From Clostridia bacterium (GTDB lineage: Bacteria > Bacillota > Clostridia > Lachnospirales > Bianqueaceae), in assembly GCA_900764045.1 (NCBI GenBank), contig CAAFMN010000075.1, positions 1 through 37,604 on the forward strand: DNA of 37,604 nucleotides, given 5' to 3'. Below are positions 32,186 to 37,604 of this stretch, in pieces. The notes under the pieces are model-generated. The model did not search any database, was not told the DNA's origin, and saw nothing but the letters and a program-made list of their open reading frames with translations. The stretch's first letter is position 1. Each line of letters starts with the position of its first letter. A program made the position numbers and the translations under genes.

Positions 32186-32902
32186 ATGCTGGAACTTCAG
32201 AATGTCTGTTTTTCCGCAGGAGATCACGAGGGAATTCTGCGGAATGTCAGCTTTAAGGTGCCGGATCAGCGTTTTGTGGTGATCACCGGGCCGAATGGAG
32301 GAGGAAAATCTACGATTGCGCGGCTGATTGCCGGCTTGCAGAAGCCGGATTCCGGCCGGATCTTATATAACGGGCAGGATATTACAGGACTTAGTATCAC
32401 GGAGCGCGCGAAGCTCGGCATCAGCTACGCGTTTCAGCAGCCGGTGCGGTTTAAGGGGATCACGGTGCGGGATCTGATCAGTCTTGCGGCGGGCAAAAAG
32501 CTGAGTCAGGAGGATGCCTGCAAGTATCTGGTGGAAGTCGGGCTATGTGCCGCCAATTACATCGATCGAGAGGTCAATGACAGTCTGTCCGGCGGAGAGA
32601 TCAAGCGTATCGAGATCGCAATTTCGCTGGCGCGCGGGGCCAAGCTGTCCATCTTTGATGAGCCGGAGGCCGGAATCGATTTGTGGAGTTTCCGAAATCT
32701 GATCGGCGTCTTTGAGCATTTGCAGGAGCAGATGCAGGGATCGATTCTGATCATTTCCCATCAGGAGCGGATTCTGAACATTGCGGATGAGATCGTTGTA
32801 CTAGCCGCGGGTCAGGTAAGGACGCAGGGCCCCAGAGCTGAAGTGCTTCCGCAATTGATGTATGAAGAGAGCCAGAGCTTTTGTCCCAAGGACAGAGAGT
32901 AA
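32186..32902 (+). CDS. sufC: Fe-S cluster assembly ATPase SufC (SmsC type)
   Basis: 238 residues from the ATG at 32186. The ATG six bases earlier is in frame but too close to AAAGGATGA. Walker A is GPNGGGKST, the signature LSGGEIKRIEIA with Glu in place of Gln as in SufC, Walker B LSIFDEPEAGID, and the switch His lies in LIISHQERIL. SufC is a soluble ABC ATPase that opens the SufB scaffold for Fe-S assembly. The next gene is a single SufB/D-like protein, and no sufS, sufU or sufD is adjacent. This is the arrangement called SMS (SmsCB), proposed as a minimal or ancestral SUF system. Confidence 0.92.
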   Translation: MLELQNVCFSAGDHEGILRNVSFKVPDQRFVVITGPNGGGKSTIARLIAGLQKPDSGRILYNGQDITGLSITERAKLGISYAFQQPVRFKGITVRDLISLAAGKKLSQEDACKYLVEVGLCAANYIDREVNDSLSGGEIKRIEIAISLARGAKLSIFDEPEAGIDLWSFRNLIGVFEHLQEQMQGSILIISHQERILNIADEIVVLAAGQVRTQGPRAEVLPQLMYEESQSFCPKDRE

Positions 32903-32914
32903 GGAGAGTATGCT

Positions 32915-33835
32915 ATGGAAGACAATGTAAAGGCTATGCTGCAGGAAGTCACTGATCGGGAGAAGATTCCGGAGAGCGCGGCATATAATATTCGTTCTGA
33001 CGGCAAATCCGCAGGACGGCATAATACGAAGAACATTCAGATTATTTCTAAAAAAGACAAACCGGGAATCGATATCCGTGTTGCGTCCGCGGCGCAGAAG
33101 GAAGAGGTATTTATTCCGGCGCTGGTAACGCACAGCGGATTTACGGATCTGGTCTATAATGATTTTTATATCGAGCCGGGCGCTGATGTAACGATTGTTG
33201 CGGGCTGTTCTGTCTGTTCCAATGGATGCGACGCGTCGGAGCATCATGGAATCCATCGCTTCTTTTTAGGGGAGAACGCGCATGTGCTGTACCTGGAGAA
33301 GCATGTTGGGGTCGGTGAAGGCACTGGAGAGAGGATCATCAATCCGGAGACGGAGGTCTATGGAGAACCCGGAAGCTATATGGAGATCGAGACTACGCAG
33401 ATCCGCGGCGTTGATTCCACCAATCGGATATCCAAGGCGGAGATGAAGGAGCGCGCCAGCATAGAGATCCGGGAGAAGATTCTGACACATGGCAAGCAGT
33501 ATGCCAGAACAGAGTTTACTGTGGATCTGAACGGAGATGGTTCCAGTGCGAGATTGATTTCCAGATCCGTCGCCACAGAGGAATCCAGCCAGCTGTTTGT
33601 TTCTAACATGAGAGGCAACGCCGACTGCGCGGGACATTCCGAGTGCGACGCGATCCTGATGGACAATGGCCGGGTGAGCGCGAAGCCGGAGATCCATGCG
33701 AATCACCTGGACGCCAAGCTGATTCACGAGGCCTCCATCGGAAGGATCGCCGGGGAACAGCTCATGAAGCTGATGAGCCTCGGACTGACGGAAAAAGAGG
33801 CGGAAGAGTGGATCATACAGGGCTTTTTGAAATAA
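32915..33835 (+). CDS. sufB: SufB/SufD-like Fe-S scaffold (SmsB type)
   Basis: 306 residues, much shorter than SufB (~465) and lacking its N-terminal domain. The beta-helix core is present. The region GCSVCSNGCDASEHHGIH (about 97-114) is a Cys/His cluster, and the C-terminal block LDAKLIHEASIGRIAGEQLM is the family signature with the conserved His-Glu. As SmsB it would form a homodimer with SufC and build Fe-S clusters in the cytosol. It starts 12 bases after sufC, so the two are one operon. A MATE gene follows 34 bases later. Confidence 0.92.
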   Translation: MEDNVKAMLQEVTDREKIPESAAYNIRSDGKSAGRHNTKNIQIISKKDKPGIDIRVASAAQKEEVFIPALVTHSGFTDLVYNDFYIEPGADVTIVAGCSVCSNGCDASEHHGIHRFFLGENAHVLYLEKHVGVGEGTGERIINPETEVYGEPGSYMEIETTQIRGVDSTNRISKAEMKERASIEIREKILTHGKQYARTEFTVDLNGDGSSARLISRSVATEESSQLFVSNMRGNADCAGHSECDAILMDNGRVSAKPEIHANHLDAKLIHEASIGRIAGEQLMKLMSLGLTEKEAEEWIIQGFLK

Positions 33836-33869
33836 GCAACTAGAGAAAAAGAAAAGGATAAAGAAATAA

Positions 33870-35282
33870 ATGACAAATATTTTGAAAAGGGCCTTCTCCT
33901 GTCAGTACATGCTGAAGGATGAGGACCGTTTGGGGGACATACCAAGCGACCGGGAGGGATATAAACGGGCCATTAATATGGCATGGCCGTCAATTATCGA
34001 ATCAGTTCTGCTTGCCATGGTGACATTGATCGACACCTTGATGGTAAGCTCTCTGGGAGAGGAAGCGGTCGCGGCGGTCGGCATCACGAGTCAGCCGCGG
34101 TTAATTGTACTAGCGTTGATTTTCTCGTTGAATATCGGTGTGACAGCGGTTGTAGCCAGAAGAAAAGGACAGATGGATCAGGATGGAGCCAACCGGTGCC
34201 TGAAGCAGTGCCTGAAGATCTGTGCCGGGATATCGATCCTTCTGGCCGTATTGTGTACAGTATTCAGTGACGCGCTGCTACGTTTTGCGGGCGCCGGAGA
34301 GGATTATATCGGAGACGCGTCCACATACTTCCGGGTCCTGATGATGGGAATCTTCTTCAATGCGATGAGTTTGACCATCAATGCCGCGCAGCGAGGCGCC
34401 GGCAATACCAAGATCTCGATGCGGAGCAATCTGACAGCCAATCTGGTGAACCTGGTGCTGAATTACTTTTTGATCAACGGCCACTGGATTTTCCCCAAAT
34501 GGGGTGTTGCCGGAGCCGCGGTCGCGACGAGCGTGGGCTATGTGGTTGCGTTCGGCATGTCGTTGGCTTCGATCTGTCATCGCAGGGATAACGCTTTCTT
34601 AAGCCTTTTCTCCGACGCGAGCTGGAAATGGGATAAGGCGACGTTGGCCTCTGTGTACAAGGTATCCTCCAGCGCGGTGGTGGAACAGTTCTTTATGCGT
34701 GTGGGATTCTTCCTTTACGCCAAAATTGTGGCGGGGTTAGGGACGACGGATTTTGCCACGCATCAGGTGTGTATGAATATCATGTCCATCTCTTTTGGCT
34801 TTGGAGACGGATTTAATGTGGCTTCTTCTTCTCTGGTAGGACAGAGTCTGGGAGCCAAGCGGCCGGACATGGCTAAGCTTTATGCCAGCATCAATCAGCG
34901 GATGGCGATGATCTGTTCCACTGTGCTGGCATTGGTATTGATCGTGTTCCGGTATAACATATTGTCGCTTTTTTCCGAGGATCCACTGGTGATCAAAAAC
35001 GGCGGCGTTCTCTTGATTATGATTGCGTGTGTGACGCATGCGCAGACATCGCAGGTGATCATCTCCGGGAGCCTGCGGGGGGCCGGTGATACCAAGTTTG
35101 TAGCGATCTGTTCCATGCTGAGCATCGCGCTGATCCGTCCAGCTCTTTCCTGGCTGATGGCCTATCCGCTGGGGTGGGGGCTCTTTGGCGCCTGGATCGC
35201 TGTCCTGGTAGACCAATATCTTCGTTTAGTACTGTTCTTTGCCAGATTCCGAAGCGGAGAATGGACTAAAATAGAATTATAG
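33870..35282 (+). CDS. MATE-family efflux transporter
   Basis: 470 residues. A ~35-residue polar N-terminus precedes twelve membrane helices in two halves (MAWPSIIESVLLAMVTLIDT and VSSSAVVEQFFMRVGFFLYA are the matching first helices of each). The sequence GVAGAAVATSVGYVVAF and RGAGDTKF are typical MATE positions. It belongs to the NorM-like group and differs clearly from the MATE protein at 12267. It exports small cationic compounds in exchange for Na+ or H+; substrate unknown. The ribosome site is weak (AAAGGATAAAG), and the gene probably reads through from the Suf promoter. Confidence 0.92.
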   Translation: MTNILKRAFSCQYMLKDEDRLGDIPSDREGYKRAINMAWPSIIESVLLAMVTLIDTLMVSSLGEEAVAAVGITSQPRLIVLALIFSLNIGVTAVVARRKGQMDQDGANRCLKQCLKICAGISILLAVLCTVFSDALLRFAGAGEDYIGDASTYFRVLMMGIFFNAMSLTINAAQRGAGNTKISMRSNLTANLVNLVLNYFLINGHWIFPKWGVAGAAVATSVGYVVAFGMSLASICHRRDNAFLSLFSDASWKWDKATLASVYKVSSSAVVEQFFMRVGFFLYAKIVAGLGTTDFATHQVCMNIMSISFGFGDGFNVASSSLVGQSLGAKRPDMAKLYASINQRMAMICSTVLALVLIVFRYNILSLFSEDPLVIKNGGVLLIMIACVTHAQTSQVIISGSLRGAGDTKFVAICSMLSIALIRPALSWLMAYPLGWGLFGAWIAVLVDQYLRLVLFFARFRSGEWTKIEL

Positions 35283-35295
35283 GAGGTATACAAAG

Positions 35296-36630
35296 ATGAA
35301 AGAAACAGTTACAAAAGAAATGCTGGAGCAGTTTCGTCAGGAGTTTGAAGCGCAGCGCGCTCACGGCATTGCGATGCGGGCAGTTGTGGCCGGCGGTGTG
35401 AATAAAACGGCGACCAACTATGAGTCTTTCCGCAAGGATCGGCATGAGTATTCGATCAAAATCAAGCAGGGAGAGATCACCAATCAGAAGGCAAGCGGAC
35501 GCTGCTGGATGTTTGCGGCCCTGAATACCATGCGCTATCAGGTAATGCAGAATCTGAACCTGGAGACATTTGAGCTGTCTCAGAGCTATCCTCTCTTTTA
35601 TGATAAACTGGAGAAATCCAATTATTTTCTGGAGAGTATCCTGGAGACTCTGGATGAACCGCTGGACGGCCGTCTGATGGCGTACCTTCTATCCATGCCG
35701 CTCAATGACGGCGGACAGTGGGATATGTTTTGCGGACTGGTTGAAAAATACGGTGTTGTCCCCAAGGACGCCATGCCGGAGTCCGTATCTTCCTCGGCAA
35801 CGCGGGAGATGGTAAGCTGGATGACCTATAAGCTGCGTGAGTTTGCCTGCGTTCTGCGGGAAACGCATCAGCAGGGAGCATCGATGGAGGAGCTGCGTGC
35901 CAAAAAGGATGAGATGATGAGCACCGTATACCGGATGCTGTGCATCTGCCTTGGCGAGCCGCCAAGAAGCTTTACCTTTGAGACGCGTGACAAGGATGAC
36001 AAGTTTATCCGTGTGGAGAACATCACACCGCAGGAGTTCTTTGCTAAGTATGTCGGCCTGAATCTGGAAGACTATGTGAGCTTAATCAACGCTCCGACCA
36101 AGGATAAGCCGTATGGACATTCCTATACGGTCAAGTTCCTGGGAAGTGTCCGCGGAGGACGGCCTGTGCGCTATCTGAATGTCCCCGTAGAAGTTCTTAA
36201 GCGGGCAGCGATCGCGCAGATGAGCGACGGACAGCCTGTATGGTTTGGTTGTGATGTCGGCGCCTTTTCTATTCGTGAGAACGGCATCATGGATATGGAT
36301 GTGCTGAAGACGGATGAGCTGTTTGAGACCCAGTGGAATCTGACCAAGGCTCAGCGCCTGGATTATGGTCAGAGTCTGATGACGCATGCGATGGTCTTTA
36401 CCGGAGTCAATCTGGACGGAGAAGGCAAGCCGGAGCGTTGGAGGGTTGAGAACAGCTGGGGCAAGGAAGCTGGTAAGGACGGATATTATGTGATGGGCGA
36501 CCGTTGGTTTGACGAGTACACCTACCAGGTTGTAGTCAACCGCAAATATCTGACCGAAGAAGAGCTGAGACAGTATGAGAGTGAACCGATCGCTCTCGAG
36601 CCGTGGGATCCCATGGGATCTTTGGCGTAA
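35296..36630 (+). CDS. pepC: Aminopeptidase C (bleomycin hydrolase family, C1B)
   Basis: 444 residues, the normal length. The catalytic triad is C70 in QKASGRCWMFA, H364 in SLMTHAMVFTGVN and N386 in VENSWGKE, all in bleomycin-hydrolase context. PepC is a cytosolic hexameric cysteine peptidase that removes N-terminal residues from peptides with broad specificity. The C-terminal arm (EPWDPMGSLA) would reach into the active site to set aminopeptidase action. The start follows TAGGAGG, 13 bases after the MATE stop. It could process peptides brought in by the Opp system. Confidence 0.96.
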   Translation: MKETVTKEMLEQFRQEFEAQRAHGIAMRAVVAGGVNKTATNYESFRKDRHEYSIKIKQGEITNQKASGRCWMFAALNTMRYQVMQNLNLETFELSQSYPLFYDKLEKSNYFLESILETLDEPLDGRLMAYLLSMPLNDGGQWDMFCGLVEKYGVVPKDAMPESVSSSATREMVSWMTYKLREFACVLRETHQQGASMEELRAKKDEMMSTVYRMLCICLGEPPRSFTFETRDKDDKFIRVENITPQEFFAKYVGLNLEDYVSLINAPTKDKPYGHSYTVKFLGSVRGGRPVRYLNVPVEVLKRAAIAQMSDGQPVWFGCDVGAFSIRENGIMDMDVLKTDELFETQWNLTKAQRLDYGQSLMTHAMVFTGVNLDGEGKPERWRVENSWGKEAGKDGYYVMGDRWFDEYTYQVVVNRKYLTEEELRQYESEPIALEPWDPMGSLA

Positions 36631-36644
36631 TTACATTATCGGAA

Positions 36645-36712
36645 GGGGTCAGTTCGAAACCATCCTGACCCAGGGGGAATTTCCCCGGAAAAAAACAAAA
36701 CTAAGGGAGAGT
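36645..36712 (+). ncRNA. Structured leader of queT, candidate preQ1 riboswitch
   Basis: Between pepC and queT, GGGTCAG (36646-36652) pairs with CTGACCC (36665-36671) around TTCGAAACCATC. A second hairpin GGGGAA-t-TTCCCC follows (36674-36686), then an A-rich tail ending AAAACTAAGGGAGAG (to 36711), which contains the ribosome binding site of queT. An A-rich tail running into the Shine-Dalgarno is the hallmark of preQ1-I, where ligand binding hides the ribosome site. The extra hairpin before the tail is unlike the minimal class I. QueT genes are classic preQ1 targets. The class is uncertain. Confidence 0.55.
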
Positions 36713-36719
36713 AAATGAG

Positions 36720-37247
36720 ATGGACAACAGAACAAGGAAGATTCATTTTTTGGTGGAAGCAGGCCTGATCGGCGCATTGTACGCGGTTTTGACCTATGTA
36801 TCGTCGATGATGGGGCTGGCGTACGGCGAAGTACAGTTTAGAATCTCGGAAGCGTTGACGATTCTGCCGGTTTTTACTCCGGCCGCGATACCGGGGCTTG
36901 TGATCGGGTGCATTATCGCTAACATAGGAAGTCCCTTCGGCATGGTGGATATTGTGTGCGGAACCCTTGCCACATTCGCTGCCGCAGGATTTTCATACGC
37001 GGTACGTAAGTGTAGCTTCAAGGATGTGCCGTGGCTTGCGCCGGTAGGGCCGGTGCTTGCCAATGCGGTGATCGTGGGGCTGGAGATTGCGTGGTTTCTG
37101 CCGGAAGGAGTGACGTGGGCAGGCTTCGCGGCCTCCGCGGTATCGGTCGGCTTGGGCGAGTTAGTGATCTGCTTTGGACTTGGCTTGCCTTTGGCGGTGC
37201 TGCTGGAGCGTACAGGCCTGGGCCGCAGATTGAGTCTGACATTGTGA
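36720..37247 (+). CDS. queT: QueT-family queuosine precursor transporter
   Basis: 175 residues with five to six membrane helices. EVQFRISEALTILPVFTPAA, then GLVIGCIIANI and DIVCGTLAT match the QueT family (COG4708), the substrate-binding S component of an ECF transporter or a stand-alone carrier for queuine or preQ1. It works with the shared ECF module, which is not in this window. Imported precursor feeds queuosine modification of tRNA wobble positions. AAGGGAG lies eight bases before the ATG, inside the structured leader, which suggests translational control. A strong terminator follows. Confidence 0.92.
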   Translation: MDNRTRKIHFLVEAGLIGALYAVLTYVSSMMGLAYGEVQFRISEALTILPVFTPAAIPGLVIGCIIANIGSPFGMVDIVCGTLATFAAAGFSYAVRKCSFKDVPWLAPVGPVLANAVIVGLEIAWFLPEGVTWAGFAASAVSVGLGELVICFGLGLPLAVLLERTGLGRRLSLTL

Positions 37248-37254
37248 CATAAAG

Positions 37255-37287
37255 AAGGAGGAGCGATCAAGGCAGCTCCTCCTTTTT
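37255..37287 (+). terminator. Terminator of queT
   Basis: AAGGAGGAGC (37255-37264) and GCTCCTCCTT (37275-37284) form a perfect 10-bp stem with a 10-base loop, followed by TTT. The third repeat array begins at its T-run. Confidence 0.9.
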
Positions 37288-37604
37288 GGTACATGCGGCT
37301 CCTGAGTATACCAAGATTTTATAGGATTCTCTGGATTCTTGAAAAACTCTGGTACACTTGGGAGAATGAGATTCTTAGGTGTACCAGAATTTTATAGGTT
37401 TCTCTGGATTTTCAAAAATATCTGGTACACTTGGGAGAGCGAGACTCTTTGGCGTACCAGAGTTTTATAGGATTCTCTGGATTTTCAAAAATATCTGGTA
37501 CACTTGGGAGAGCGAGACTCCTGAGTGTACCAGAGTTTTATAGGTTTCTCTGGATTTTCAAAAATATCTGGTACACTTGGGAGAATAAGACTCCTAGGTG
37601 TACC
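37284..37604. repeat. Palindromic 73-bp tandem repeat array, copy 3 (runs off the window)
   Basis: Five units are visible. The first is degenerate and shorter (from ~37284); the others start at 37348, 37421, 37494 and 37567, exactly 73 bp apart, and the last is cut by the window end. Units are nearly identical: TCTGGTACAC, then an ~20-base arm containing GAGAAT-gag-ATTCT in one unit, then GTGTACCAGA, then a conserved spacer with TTTTATAGG and TCTCTGGATTTTCAAAAA. Orientation equals that of copies 1 and 2, and this copy is the most regular of the three. No gene lies here. Confidence 0.93.

Noticed and set aside
37284..37604. CRISPR array
   Set aside because: The whole 73-bp unit is conserved, including the part that would be spacer, and no cas gene is present; this is a palindromic tandem repeat.
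1..37604. tRNA or rRNA genes
   Set aside because: No cloverleaf-like segment with T-loop GTTC pattern and no rRNA-like sequence was noticed in the intergenic regions; a covariance scan was not possible.

Overview
The window looks like chromosomal DNA of a gut-type Clostridia, most likely Lachnospiraceae or a near relative. The evidence is a split purine pathway (stand-alone AICAR transformylase plus PurO-type IMP cyclohydrolase under a ZTP riboswitch), a minimal SufC/SufB pair, QueT, PepC, a fluoride riboswitch driving a cation/proton antiporter, Firmicutes-type AGGAGG ribosome binding sites and sigma-A promoters. Taxonomy is inferred; no rRNA or tRNA gene is present.

Left part (1-12.3 kb, accessory). 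The 3' end of a large serine recombinase marks the right end of an integrative element inserted inside the HTH of an XRE regulator gene. A 73-bp palindromic tandem repeat array follows, lying 3' of a PD-(D/E)XK-like nuclease gene with its own palindrome-rich promoter. Then come a MarR-controlled heterodimeric ABC exporter operon, a decayed ATC-hydrolase-like gene, a Gfo/Idh/MocA oxidoreductase, an AT-rich Fic gene, an orphan beta-rich ORF, a class C beta-lactamase-like hydrolase and a DUF4342 membrane protein. At 11.6-12.3 kb a second repeat array plus the last ~45 codons of a sister nuclease gene has replaced most of a GNAT acetyltransferase gene behind a MATE transporter.

Middle part (12.3-31.9 kb, mostly core metabolism). 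AICAR transformylase and IMP cyclohydrolase sit behind a ZTP riboswitch. An ankyrin-GH43 fusion diverges from lysA-DUF218-asnA. A fluoride riboswitch heads an antiporter-PfkB kinase operon. On the minus strand, oppA-B-C-D-F, an LD-carboxypeptidase and an NlpC/P60 endopeptidase form one murein-peptide uptake and breakdown operon, preceded by a cytosolic class A beta-lactamase-like protein.

Right part (32.1-37.6 kb). This holds a SufC/SufB (SMS-type) Fe-S pair, a second MATE transporter, aminopeptidase C, and QueT behind a structured leader that is probably a preQ1 riboswitch. The window ends inside a third copy of the 73-bp array.

The candidate undescribed system is the nuclease plus palindromic array unit: one complete-looking locus, one truncated copy inside a broken gene, and one array cut by the window edge, all in the same orientation and each starting just 3' of a plus-strand gene.
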